Shown in pieces: positions 12,553 through 23,959 of a DNA stretch of 64,000 bases. The notes under the pieces are model-generated. The model had not been told where the DNA came from, searched no databases, and saw only the letters and a list, made by a program, of their open reading frames with translations. The stretch spans positions 5,146,001 through 5,210,000 of the forward strand of contig NGZR01000002.1 in NCBI GenBank assembly GCA_002197995.1. The letters run 5' to 3'. This stretch comes from Gaeumannomyces sp. JS-464. Taxonomy: Eukaryota; Ascomycota; Sordariomycetes; Magnaporthales; Magnaporthaceae. Each line of letters starts with the position of its first letter. Positions within the stretch are counted from its first letter, which is position 1. The position numbers were made by a program, and so were the translations under genes.

Positions 12553-13117
12553 TTGATGGCCGGCAGGTGGTTTTGCTGGGACGGGGCGCTCAGACCCAAA
12601 TGAACGTAGTTAGACTCTCGAGATTCAAAGAATAGAGATGAGTGCCAGCCATGTCTTCCCATTCGCATTGGGTATGATTGCTGACCCAGCCGCGCTCCTT
12701 GAGGCGAAGAAGGTCAGGGCGGGGACTGCCTGACCAGTACGTGATTCTGGGATTTGATGGCCAGACTGGAGGTTCTCCTGAGGTTTGCTCCAGGGTTGTG
12801 AGCTTACGCCTCCAATCAGACCCCAGGATTTGATAGTCTCAACTGAGGGGTGTGCACAGCAGCACGGCAGCCTCAAGCTTGGGCCGATATCCGCACAGTG
12901 CAGCGTTCACATCGTCCCCACGGGCAAGGGTCCCTGGTCAAAAAAGTGCAATTGTGGGTCTTGAATGCGCACCCCTGGAGCTTCTTGCACCCCACCTCTG
13001 ACATTCACGGTGCCGAAAAAAAAAAAGTTTGGAAGCTCTCGACGTCGCGAAGCGCACCGCCGAGCCCAATCAAGACCGAGACTTCCAAGGGCAATTGCAA
13101 TTCTTTTGTCACCCAAT
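12553..13117. promoter_or_regulatory. Divergent promoter, ProRS / NOC1
   Basis: These 565 bases separate two divergent starts. An A-run lies at 13017-13027. No coding region is supported. Confidence 0.45.
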
Positions 13118-14991
13118 ATGGCTGGCTCAAACAAGGCCAAGTCCCAGAAGAAGGGCCCGGCTGCAAGACCCTCGCTGGACGAGAATGCGCTGTCCCAGCT
13201 CACGTCCAAAATTGACAAGGCTCTGTCAAAATCCGAGGACAAGGCGCGGCCAGGAAAGCGCAAGAGGCAGGACGACGATGACAAGCGCGCGAAACCGAAC
13301 AAGCGACAACCGGCCTCCGAGAACAGAAAGAAAAGAGGCGGTGGGAGCAAGGATACAAAGGACAAAAACGCCCTGCTGTTGGAAGATATCAAGGCTTTGG
13401 GTGTGACGAAGATGACCTTGAGCTCGTCGTGGGCATAGACTCGACGCTGAGGAGGGCGTTGCAAAGCCAGTCGAGCAGGATTTGGATGACGCGTTCAAGA
13501 GCGAGCTGGCTAAATTTGCCTCGGGCCTGGGTTTTGAAAATGTGCGGGACGACCTGGAAGACGAGAGTGACGAAGAAGAGGACGAGGCTGGGGGCGGGCC
13601 GCAAGATCAATCAGACTCGGAGTCGGAAGAAGAGTCTGTGGATGAGGACGAGGCCAGCGAGTCTGCACCTACACCCGCGCCAAAAGTCCCGGCCCCGGCC
13701 CCGGCCCCAGCCCCGCCAGCAGCGTCCAAGGAACCGAGCGCGCCAGCAGAGAAGTCCAAGGACCGCCAATGGGCCGGGAAGTTGGTCAGTAAGCCGCCCA
13801 GATTTACACACAGACATATATCTCATGATGCTGATGAAAATCATAGATGATCGAGCCCCGTCCAGACTGGCACGCCGCGACTCAAGAGGATCTCCCCGCT
13901 CCCTCGACCGATGAGGTCGCCAAGTTCGGGTCTGCCATCGCCAGCCTCAAGGCACATGCTCAAACCCTTCTCGACCAGGACACGGCAGCTTACAGCTCCG
14001 CGACGTCCTCCTCCTCGTCGCACAAGTTTATGACGGCCATCATGGCATCCGGAACACTATCCGACAAGATCTCGGCACTAACTCTGGCTATTCAGGAGTC
14101 ACCTGTGCACAACATTAAGGCACTCGAGAGTCTCCTCACCATGGCCGGCAAGAAAAGCCGGAGCCAGGCTATTGCGGCTCTCGGTGCGCTCGTCGATCTT
14201 CTGGGCAACGGCGTAGTCCTCCCGAGCGACAGGCGCCTGCGCCCCTTCAATAGCCAACCCGGCTTGCTGGGCTCTCTTCAGCAAAATTCGGTTGTTTCGT
14301 GGAAGGAGGCGAGGCCCTTCCTGGAGGACTCACCAAGGCGCATCTGATCACGTGGATCTACGAGGACTGGCTAAAGTCTGCGTTCTCAAGCTGCTCCAAT
14401 TGCTTGAGGTCTGGGTCGGGCGACGAGATCGACTACTCGCGCTCAAGGACCCTTGACTTCGTCTTTGGGCTTCTCAGGGATAAGCCAGAACAGGAGGCAA
14501 ACCTGATGCGGCTGCTCGTCAGCAAGCTCGGCGACCGTGAAGGCAAGATTGCATCGAGAGCCTCCTACCTTCTACAGCAGCTTGTCAACACGCATCCGGG
14601 TATGAAACCTATTGTTATCCGGTCCATCGAGCATGAGGTCTTGCTTCGGCCGGGCCAGAACCTGCGGACCAAGTACCACGCCATCAACACATTGAACCAG
14701 AGCATCCTCAGCACCAAGGAGCCTGAAATCGCGGACAATCTTGTCCGAATCTACTTCGAGATGTTCCTGTCCCTCCTCAGGTCCGGCAGCCTCGGCATAT
14801 TCGACCACCTGAACAACGCGGAGGACGGCAACAAGGCATCGCAGAAGAAGCTACGCGGGAAGAAGGACAAGAAGCCCAGCGAGCAGAGCACAGCTAACGA
14901 GCAGGACGTTGCTCAGAAGCTGGTGTCGGCGGTTCTCATCGGCGTGAACCGGGCGATACCGTTTGCTATGACCAACGAATCGACGTGAGCA

Positions 14992-15039
<48 letters not shown>

Positions 15040-16533
15040 TCCTTTCGCCTTAGGCCACGGGGTGACTAACAAGCGACGCGAGCATGCACAGTCTCGAGAC
15101 TCACCTCGACACTCTGTTCCGCATCACACATTCGTCAAATTTCAACACCAGTGTCCAGGCGCTCATCCTGATCCAGCAAATTGCGGCGTCCAAGCACCTG
15201 GCAGTCGACCGGTTCTACAGGACACTCTATGAGTCGCTGCTGGACCCGCGTCTCATGACTTCCTCCAAGCAAACCCTTTATCTGAACTTGCTCTACAGGG
15301 CACTCAAGGACGATGTAGATGTGCGCAGGGTCAAGGCGTTCGTGAAGCGGATGCTGCAGGTTGTGAACCTGCACCAGCCGTCTTTCATCTGCGGGATTCT
15401 CTATCTTGTTGCCGAGCTCGAGGGGACTTTCCCAGACTTAAAGACCTTGCTCACCGATCCTGAAGACAATGAGGATGACGGCGAAGAGGTATACAAAGAT
15501 GCCGATGCCATGGATCAAGACACGCCGGCGGCAAAACTCGATGTCAAGAAGAACACAACGACATATGATCCAAGGAAACGAAATCCCGAGTTCAGCAACG
15601 CACACCGCAGCTGTCTATGGGAATTGGTACGCTTATCAGCCAAGAACGTGAGGCCGGACAGATATTCAACACTAACACGCACAATAGGTTCCGTACTTCA
15701 GCCACTATCACCCCTCGGTAGTGGTTTTTGCCAACACAATCTACTCGTTCGGCAAAAGTCACTTCCCAAGCCTGAGCTGGCGAATCACACCTTGATCCAG
15801 TTTCTGGATAAGTTCGTGTACCGCAACGCCAAGGCGACAGAGACAAAACGGGGCGGGTCCATCATGCAGCCAGTCATGGCTTCTGGAGCGGCAGCCAGCG
15901 CGGTTACGTCGGGCAAGAGCGCTACGAAGACACCCTCAACACTCAATTCGGAGGCGTTCTGGAAGCTCAAGCCCCAGGACGTCGCTCCAGAGGACGTATT
16001 CTTCCACGAGTACTTTACGCAAATCGGCAAGTCGGGTCAACAGTCGAGAGCGGCAAAGCGCGAGCAAAAGAGGGCCGAAGAGGAGGCAGGCGACGAAGAG
16101 GCAGGCGAGGACGAGCGGAAGACGAGATCTGGCAGGCTCTGGTGGACTCTCGTCCCGACATCCAAGGCGACGACGACGGCGATGCGGACATGGGCTTCAG
16201 CGACGGTGACTCGGACCTAGCGTCGCTACTAAACATGAGCGACAGTGGAGATGACGATGACGGCAGTGGCGATGAGGGCGGCGCGGGCTCAAGTTCCTAG
16301 ACGAAGGATCTGACGGGGGCGTCGAGTTCAACGACTTCAGCGACTCGGAGGAAGAGGCAGGCAAGGAAGAGCCCGCAGAAGACGACGACGTGCCTCTCGA
16401 CCCGGTTGCTCAGGCCAAGCGGGAGCGCAACAAGAAGAGCAGGATGCGCAAGAAGGAGCTCAAGGCCATGCCGACGTTTGCCTCGGCGGAAGATTATGCA
16501 GCCATGCTGGCTCAGGAGGAGGATGGCTTCTGA
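13118..16533 (+). CDS. CBF/MAK21-family ribosome biogenesis protein (NOC1/CEBPZ), about eight apparent frameshifts
   Basis: NOC1 (MAK21) helps assemble and export pre-60S ribosomes from the nucleolus. Exons are 13118-13784, 13847-14984, 15092-15626 and 15688-16533, with good splice sites and a GACTAAC branch site before 15092. The N-terminus is basic. The central helical CBF/Mak21 region includes SRASYLLQQLVNTHPGMK and LDTLFRITHSSNFNTSVQA, and the C-terminus is acidic then Lys/Arg-rich. Frame changes are needed near 13398, 13443, 14304, 14383, 14413, 15762, 16103 and 16298. All but one are single missing bases, and each time the protein resumes with conserved text. An essential gene with intact meaning on both sides of every break argues for sequence errors, not a pseudogene. 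Confidence 0.9.
14994..15036 (+). repeat. 43-base poly-C tract inside a NOC1 intron
   Basis: An uninterrupted run of 43 C starts nine bases after the GTGAGC donor of the third NOC1 intron (14985-15091). The intron keeps a normal branch site and acceptor. No other homopolymer in the window is this long. Confidence 0.95.
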
Positions 16534-17336
16534 GATCCATGCTGGCCTTTATACAATGAGAGGCGGCATGGCCCTGCACCCAAGCCAAACAGACAGTAAG
16601 ATAACGAGTTGCGTATACCAGGCACGCTTTTGTCTTGATAGAATTGGCCTCGGTCCTGAATCGTACAGAGCACGCTGTCCGTATCCTGCCTGGATACCTT
16701 TGTTTAGATGTGTTGAAGTTGCGCTTTGGATGGTCCATTGCTTGCTTGGCCAATTACCAGAAAAGCACAATTAATGATGTCACCCACTCACGTCAGCCGG
16801 TCGCCTTTTACCAATTTCTCAACGTACCAGACCCAACATGTACCTTGGCATAGATACGGCCCATCCAGAGGGGATGAAACAGCACATGAACCCAGCAATA
16901 GAGGCGGCACACCACTGCACACCGGCTATAAAACCCATCATGTGGCACGCCTTCCGAGAACGCGAGGGGAACTGGCCAATGGGCAAATTCCCCAATGGCG
17001 GCACACCCCGCATTCCATGTGCTCCCACGCGTCACTGGATATGTCATTGGAGAACTAGGCCGGCAAGGGTCGTACATGCCTTGGACGATATGGCATGATG
17101 TGATGAAGCTTCGCCAGGTTCTGGAGGCTGGGAGGGAGCCGGCTCCCTATTTATTCCATTGCACCCTTGATCTCGTTCTCACCTTGAGCCATTTCATGCA
17201 CTATTCACCCCCTCAGCAACTGAACTGTCCAGAGTGCATCTACAAGAGTACAACCGAAACCTAACAATCAACAAAGCCAACGCACTACCTATTGCTCCAC
17301 CTAGGCTCCTGGAGTCAAGCTCATCCAGCACCCATC
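16534..17336. other. Intergenic region, promoter of the 147-aa gene
   Basis: No gene is seen in these 803 bases. A GGCTATAAAACC element at about 16922-16933 and a CCCTATTTATTCC element at about 17146-17158 look TATA-like. The second is better placed for the gene starting at 17337. The CT- and CAAC-rich DNA just before the start looks like a transcribed leader. Confidence 0.4.
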
Positions 17337-17924
17337 ATGGTAGGTTGACAGCCAGCACGACGAGCCGCCACAGGTAGACGAAGCACTGACTCCCGGCTTG
17401 GTGTACAGGCCACTGCCGAGACTGTAGGTTTGGGCGAGGCGCATGCTCCCAAACATGAGTCGCTCAAGGTTTTTGAAGAGCTCCAAAGTGAGCTGAAGCA
17501 CGAGCTGATCAAGCTCCGCCACAACCACGACAGTAAGACCGCCCGTAGTCTCTGCCCTTTCGTTCCTGATGGGCCATGGCACCTAACTGAGCACCACTTA
17601 CCTCCAGAACACGAGCCCGAGTACTTCGCGGCAGTGCGCGACCTGAGCGACAAGGACCTGGCGGCGGCCTTCGCGGTCGAAAACTTCAAGGAGGTGCGGG
17701 TGGCGGCGTCGGCGTACGGCGTCCACCTCTTCGGCAAGGTCCGGATCCCGTCGATGCCCGCCGACGGCCCGGCCTACATCCAGTTCCGGCTCTTCTCGAC
17801 CGGGCCCGACGACCCGGCAAAGTTCCACTCATTCCACACGGAGGAAAAGGAGGAGGAGGGCGGCGGCAAGTCGTTCCGGGCCATCTTCACGGACCAGGAT
17901 CCCCTGGAGTGGTTTGACAATTGA
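17337..17924 (+). CDS. Small conserved fungal protein of unknown function (147 aa)
   Basis: Three exons (17337-17339, 17409-17532, 17608-17924) join in frame. The first exon is only the ATG codon, split off by a GTAGGT donor. The product begins MATAETVGLGEAHAP, then a charged helical region (ESLKVFEELQSELKHELIKL), then a beta-rich half (YGVHLFGKVRIP, AYIQFRLF) ending in an acidic DQDPLEWFDN tail. No signal peptide or membrane segment is visible. I do not recognise the family. The orderly splice sites and the coding character across three exons make it a real gene. Confidence 0.75.
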
Positions 17925-18746
17925 AGAATGGGAGAGGGACGGCATCGAGAGAATGGACTGGAATGACGGGAACGCCCTTGGATCGCAATTGTATCTGCTG
18001 CCGACCACGCCTCGGCCCAGCACCGCCGCTAGCCGTTCAGCCCTTTCTGTCTCGGGAAGATGTTGGAGGGGCAATTAGTCAAGTTACTTTCGCCTTCAAA
18101 GCATGCGCACTAGTACACACTCGGCATCTCCATAGGTCGGCCTTAGTAGAAGGCTCCGGGGCTCCGAAAGATAACGAATGGCTGATTCCATCATGCGCTA
18201 CACAGGGCAGCATCAACCAGACCCCACAGCCCCACAAAGTTGTGCCGAGGCTCGTCCTCTCTTGAGCCTCAAGTTCCCAACAAGAATCAATTCGAGTCAT
18301 TGGCGGAATGAGCTTGTCGACACTATTCGCGCTGTCCTGCGTCAGCACTCAGGGGTAACGCATCCTCGGCCTACAGCCCATTGACCTTAGCAGCCTGTCA
18401 GGCTGCGCCACCGACTTGATTGTCCGCAGCTGCATGCCTCGGTTCCTTGCTCATCTCGGGTAGCTTGCCTCCAAGAAGCCGCCCGTAGGTTGGACGTAGG
18501 CGGGTTGTGTGGATCGCATCAGTTCCATTCGGATCGCAGCGCTGTCCCACCCATTGCGGCACCGCCCGGACGCGTCTTTTCTACGGGGGAGTGAAGACGT
18601 CGATTTTTACACCGCCGGTCCAGCCCAGCAAAAGGCTATGCTTGTCCCCCCTGTCCTCGGGAGTGGGTAATACCTGGGAGACATCCGGAAAGGAAAAATA
18701 AGAGTTGCATATAGAAAGCGGCTGCTGCCGCCGCTGCGCTCAACAA
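17925..18746. other. Intergenic region between two plus-strand genes
   Basis: No coding region is supported in these 822 bases. The last part should carry the thioesterase promoter. Confidence 0.45.
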
Positions 18747-19747
18747 ATGGCGGGCCGTCTCAGACTCCTGGCTGCGCCCTCTTCATTATCACAGCTTCTC
18801 AGGCCCCGGCCTTCCTCCCACTGTCACAGACAGCTCGTACAGCCCCTCTGGCGGACAAGGCACGGTCAGCTCTCTAGACTTTCCACCAGCAGCGCAGGAA
18901 ATACAGCAGGTAAGCATCATCTTGGTAGCTTCTGCCGCCGCCCCTCTTCCCTTCCGCCTCCGGCCAGACACGGCCAGACGGACGGACAGGCGGGCTAACA
19001 CGGAAGCGTCTGCACACAGGCGCCGCTCCAGCACGGTCGCTTCCGAGGCGCATCCTGTCCCTACTCGGACGCGGGCTCGTCTTCACGTTTGCGGGATACG
19101 CAATGGCCGTGGCGACAGCGCACGAGACGGTGCAGGAGATGGCCAACCCGCCGTCCAACGGGGAGACGCTGCGGGCCTACACGCCGCCCGACACCGAGGC
19201 GCAGGCGGTCGAGGACCACATCAACGCGCACCCGGCGGTGGCGGAGCTGCGCGCGCGGCCCGAGCTGACCGAGTCGCGGCCGCACCTCAAGATCCCCACG
19301 GCGTACCGGGCGCACACCCTGACGGGCGGCACGCTCATGGGGCCCGGCCGCGTCACGGTGCCACCCTTCGACTGGACCGAGGAGGGCGGCAGGTCGTACT
19401 ACCAGGTCGCGCACCTGGGCCAGAACCTGTGCGGGCACCCGGGCATCGTGCACGGCGGCTATCTGGCCACGATGCTGGACGAGGGCCTAGCGCGCTGCTG
19501 CATGCCCGCGCTGCCAAACAAGATCGGCATGACGGCCAACCTCAACATCAACTACCGCGCCCCGACCCCGGCGGGTTCCTACGTCATCCTCCGCTGCACC
19601 ACCACAAAGGTCGAGGGCCGCAAGGCCTGGGTCGAAGGCCGCATCGAGACCCTGGTCGGCGAGGGCGAGACGCCCATCGTCCTGGCTGACGCCACCGCTC
19701 TGTTTATCGAGCCACGGCAAGCAGCGGTTTGTCATCCCTTTTCATGA
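18747..19747 (+). CDS. Hot-dog fold (4HBT) acyl-CoA thioesterase, probably mitochondrial
   Basis: The gene has two exons, 18747-18909 and 19020-19747, and encodes 296 residues. The N-terminus (MAGRLRLLAAPSSLSQLLR...) is rich in Arg, Ser and Leu without acidic residues, as in mitochondrial presequences. It is followed by a hydrophobic stretch around residues 75-90 (GRGLVFTFAGYAMAVA) that could span or stop in the inner membrane. The catalytic region has the hot-dog helix signature HPGIVHGGYLATMLDE and a following strand ANLNINYRAPTPAGSYV, typical of PaaI/THEM4-type thioesterases. The likely reaction is hydrolysis of an acyl-CoA; substrate and exact location are inference. No frame break. Confidence 0.85.
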
Positions 19748-20723
19748 TCCCTCTTACCAACCCCCTGTCGAGCTATTTACTCGCTTGGAGAAGGGTAGAT
19801 CGCTAACTCGAGTCACGGTGTGAATGTGTGAGTGCAGGCCATAAAGGCGGTTTTGCCATCGACCGCCTAGATGGCCGAGTTCAAACCACAGTCGCCTCAC
19901 CAATATTTGGATGGAGGTGAACGTCCTACGGACTTTCAATCTACAACTCCCCGGCTTGTTTTTTTTTTTTTTTTCAGCCAAGTTAGCGGTAGATGTGTTT
20001 TTTATAAAAATAAATCATGATAGACGCTGGGACATGGCCGAGCCAGCCATTTGGAGCATTTACGAATTCTTTTTTAGAACCTCAATTTATTCATGTCTGC
20101 ATCGTCGGGAATATGTGAGGTTTAATCACGCATGCCGATTTCGGCTCCGCCCAAAACGCGTGCATTGCTGTGGCGGCCGTCGGGGCGGGCCAGCCTGCAA
20201 TGCGCGGCAACCCCACTGTCGTCATCGTCTTTAGCGATTGTGCAAGGGTGCTGCGGCCTATCACAAGAGGCCGAGCGCGCCAGGGGGCGGCGTTGGAAAA
20301 CATTGGTGGCGGCCCTCTGCGTGGCATCGACCAAACGGCGGGAGACGGAGCTTGGCCGTGACCCCGGCCTTGCCAGATTTAACGCCAATTGCGCCTTCTG
20401 CCGGGCTGGCAGAATAGAGAGCCTGCTGCCCCTTGGCTGGGCGCTCGCTCGTGGGGCAGGATATGACGGCAGAACAAAAGTGCATGCTCTCGAATGGATG
20501 TGTATTCCGTATAAACCGGGCTATCGCTTCCGTCTCATGAATCGCGGGGCGCTGGTTTCCAACTCGGTCGTCATAGGTTGTCTTTATCCTCTCGACGAAC
20601 CTGAAAGGACAAAACAGACAAGAAGATATATAGTACGAAAGGAACAGGCTTCCTTCTCGTGCTCTTCCCCATTGTTATTATCGAGGGCACTTGTGGTCTT
20701 GGTGAGAGCGAAAACTGTGAAGA
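19748..20723. other. Intergenic region between thioesterase and APS kinase
   Basis: No gene is seen in these 976 bases. A run of 16-17 T lies at about 19959-19974. The stretch after 20480 should include the APS kinase promoter. I found no clear palindromic CYS3/MetR-type site. Confidence 0.45.
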
Positions 20724-21426
20724 AATGGCGACGTAAGGACTCCTGAGATATATCCCATCCCCCAAGTTGACCAAGCGACAACTGATAAAAGACGCACACA
20801 AAAACAACAGCAACATCACCTGGCACGAGGGCCTGACGCGGCACGAGCGCAGCGAGCTGCGCAAGCAGCGGGGCTTCACCATCTGGTTCACGGGCCTGTC
20901 GGCGTCGGGCAAGTCGACGGTCGCGACGGCGCTGGAGCAGCACCTGCTGCACCTGGGGCTGGCCGCGTACCGGCTCGACGGCGACAACGTGCGGTTCGGG
21001 CTCAACAGGGACCTGGGCTTCTCGGAGCGCGACCGCAATGAGAACATCCGCCGCATCGCCGAGGTGGCCAAGCTGTTCGCCGACTCGGCCACCGTCGCCA
21101 TCACGTCCTTCATCTCGCCCTACCGCGCCCGCCAGACGGCCCGCGAGCTGCACGCCGCCCGGCAGGGGGGCGGCGACGACGCGCTCGAGTTCGTCGAGGT
21201 CTACGTCGACATTCCCCTCGAGGTCGCCGAGCTGCGCGACCCCAAAGGCCTCTACAAGAAGGCCCGCGCCGGCGAGATCAAGGACTTCACCGGCATCTCC
21301 GCCCCCTACGAGGCCCCGCTCAACCCCGAGATCACCATCAGGACCCACGAAAAGTCCGTCGAGGAGTGTGTCGCCCAGATTGTCCATTGGCTCCAGGAAA
21401 AGGGCCTGATCAAGACTAGCAGCTGA
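20724..21426 (+). CDS. Adenylylsulfate (APS) kinase
   Basis: This enzyme phosphorylates adenosine 5'-phosphosulfate to PAPS in the cytosolic sulfate-assimilation pathway. A tiny first exon (20724-20731, ATGGCGAC) joins across a 79-nt GTAAGG...CAG intron to 20811-21426. The protein starts [13 protein letters not shown] and is 207 residues, the usual length. The P-loop is GLSASGKST, the adenylyl-sulfate-binding block is [21 protein letters not shown], and the signature [15 protein letters not shown] follows. The lid region contains [20 protein letters not shown]. Reading only the long exon would give a false N-terminus, because its upstream in-frame region is intron. No frame break. Confidence 0.96.
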
Positions 21427-21831
21427 AAGTGCGCGCGGTCGACTCTCACGCTCAAGGTGACAATAACCTGCGCCGGAAAGGGGGGTCGGTCTCTCTCGTG
21501 GGCCCCTGACCTTTAGTCATGATACCGTGGCCACATCATTATAGCCAGGCGGGACCGCCTCGCTCCCTCTTTCCACCCTTCCGTCTCTCCTTCTCTCTCA
21601 TCCAGTCAACACATCGAGTCCATGACGGAATCTCCAGGGGAAAGGAAAACAGAAGATTTAGAAAACCACAGAAGGGCGCATAGATAAAAGGGAAAAAAGA
21701 CATGGGGTAAATTGGAGACAATAAACAAGAAGAACAAATTTATGCATGCCAGCCTCTGCCAGTCAGCTGTCCGTGCAGTGGACATCGGCTGCAGAACCTC
21801 GCTTTTTTCCCCATCCATGTGAGTGACAACG
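21427..21831. other. Convergent 3' region between APS kinase and VMA5
   Basis: These 405 bases lie between two stop codons on opposite strands. The sequence is AT-richer toward the VMA5 side. No gene is seen. Confidence 0.5.
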
Positions 21832-23429
21832 CTAAGGAAATTCGAATTCGTAGTACACATAGGCAGTGTACTCGTTCCCTTCGCCAAACCCAACTCCTGC
21901 CGCCGCCATCTCCGATGTCAAGGCGGCGTCGTCCTGCTTGATCTTGCCGCGCTTGTCCCTGCCAAACGCGTTTCCGCCCAGGTATGAAAATGATGAGTCT
22001 AGGGCGGTCTTGACCTTCTTTACTAGCTTTGGGTTCGTCTGAGGGTCGCCATATCAGTCCACATTCTGTCAAAGCTCTTCACACTTTCACGGCAAGCCCG
22101 GGAGGGCCGGTCTGCTGCAGGGTGCGGCGCAGAACCTTGTGCCCGAGGAGGGGGTCCTGCTACATACCTTGACAAGCGCAGACACAAACTCGAGAGGCAA
22201 GCCGTAGCGCAGGACAGTCTCAACAAAGACGCGCAGGGCCATTACGTGGGCCCAGACCATGACTCCCTCGCTCCAGCCGGTCCTGCTGAGACGGAGTGCT
22301 TCACCAAAGACCTTCCTTTCCTCCTTGGTGACGCGGTCCAGCTCCCGCTGCTCCTCCTCCTTGCCGCCCTCGACGTACTTGTACTGGCGCGGGGTCCACT
22401 TCTGCTCGCGGCACTTTTGCAGGAACTCGGCGCTGTGTTTCTTGAAGGTGGTGACGGCGAACAGGGCGAACTCGTCGTCCTGCGCCACCTCGATGGCAGA
22501 CCGGGGCACCACCATGGGCGAGAGCTTCTCGTAAGACTTGACAAAACTCCTTGCGCATCATCGAAGGCACCACGATGAGGTGGGTCTCTAGGTACTCCGA
22601 GTCTTGGACCAGGAGGGAAGGCTTGACAATCGGGGTCAGGGACTTGGTGGATAGGTTGCCCCTGGGTCGAGCCAAAGCCGTGTGTCAGCAATCCCGAGTT
22701 CCCAGAAGGTCAGGGAGTGGGTGGTGGTGCTTTTCCATACGTCTGTTTCCGTTGTAGCGACGCCAGGTTCGTCTTCACCGAATTGTACTGGTTGAACTTG
22801 CCCTTGACGTCATTGTCGATGTTGACCAGCTCCTAGAAGAAAGCACCGAGGGGTCGAGGTCAGCTACGAAGATTGCGTGTAGGACGCGCATGTATAGATA
22901 TGGCAAGGCAAGTCAAAGCAAGCCAGAACGCCATCTATGAGGTGGGCAATACCTTCTGCAGGGTGTCTATGAGCTCGCCGAGGGGTCGGTCCGCTCGGTA
23001 TCGGACCTTGTTCCAGCTGAAGGAGCGGATGTAGTGATCGGTGGGCTCTGGAAACCGTGTCAGCCTCTGCGAAAAGGGATCGCGACCGCGTTGTCGGGGA
23101 GCATTGGGGAGCGGCGCGTGCGTGTGGGGCTACTGACTGTCATTGACCGTCTTCTGCTGAGCGATCTTGTCCTCGTCGGGGCCAACCAGAGACTTGAGCG
23201 CGTCGGCGACACGCGAGACAACGCCCTGGCAGGCAGCTTCGAGCTTGGTGAGGTCGTCGGCCTGCTGGACCAGGGCGTCGAGGGTGCCGATCTTGAACTC
23301 GGGTATTGCGAAGGGCAGGACGGCGCCGTTGTCGGGGTTTATGGTGGTGCGCAGGGAGGCGAGTGCGTTGTCGGTATCAAAGGTCCTCAGCGGCAGAGAC
23401 ACCAAGGCATAGGTCGTCGGCGTCGGCAT
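21832..23429 (-). CDS. V-type proton ATPase subunit C (VMA5), one apparent extra base
   Basis: Subunit C is part of the V1 stator of the vacuolar proton pump. Exons on the minus strand are 23429-23138, 23047-22953, 22832-22741, 22661-22168 and 22038-21832. The protein begins MPTPTTYALVSLPLRTF and contains the conserved DHYIRSFSWNKVRYRADRPL, SEYLETHLIVVPS and TPRQYKYVEGG blocks. The last exon carries the C-terminal block VKTALDSSFSYLGGNAFGRD and ends EFEFP. One frame change is needed at about 22551, where four T (minus strand) stand in place of three; removing one gives the expected F-V-K-S-Y. Introns have good sites and phases agree. Family identity is secure. Confidence 0.93.
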
Positions 23430-23959
23430 GGCGGCGGAGGCTCACTGCATTCCGCAGCGGGCTGACCAGGCTCGGATAGCAGCGATGGGAGGGGCCACGG
23501 TCGTGGGGGGCTTTCGGCCGAAGGGTGAGGCTTTGCGCAACAAGCTCGGCAATAACGCAGCTGACAGGTGGCAGGTACGGCAAGCTAGAAGCAATGATTA
23601 CGGGGCAAGCAAGTAGCAATGGTGCTGCGATACAAGCGGGCCCGGCGCGGTGCTGAGCCGGTCGGCATAGAGTTCGGGGGTCGGCCAGTTGAGGTTGGAG
23701 GTGCGGGCTCGAGCGAGGTGCCGGCAGCCTGCCGGGAGCAGAGCACGGTCGGATGTAGCTCGGTGTAGCTCAAGTCATACTGTGCCGCACAGCGTGCTCC
23801 ACGCCCGGCGCCACTGTAGAAAAACAACGAACAGGGGAAAAACCCACGCACGGGCATCCATATTTTGATACAGAGTAACACGCCTCCATATTATCCTTCT
23901 TGCCATCACAAATCGCCTGCAACAATGGATCCCAGCTTCCGTTTTATGACAAATGCTTC
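23430..23959. promoter_or_regulatory. VMA5 upstream region
   Basis: These 530 bases lie upstream of the VMA5 start on the minus strand. No independent gene is supported. Confidence 0.4.

Noticed and set aside
14994..15036. Poly-C tract as a telomere-like or CRISPR-like repeat
   Set aside because: It is a pure mononucleotide run inside an intron, with no repeat unit or spacer.
13118..16533. Programmed ribosomal frameshifting in NOC1
   Set aside because: Eight shifts in one gene, without slippery heptamers and with mostly the same sign, are far more likely to be sequence errors.
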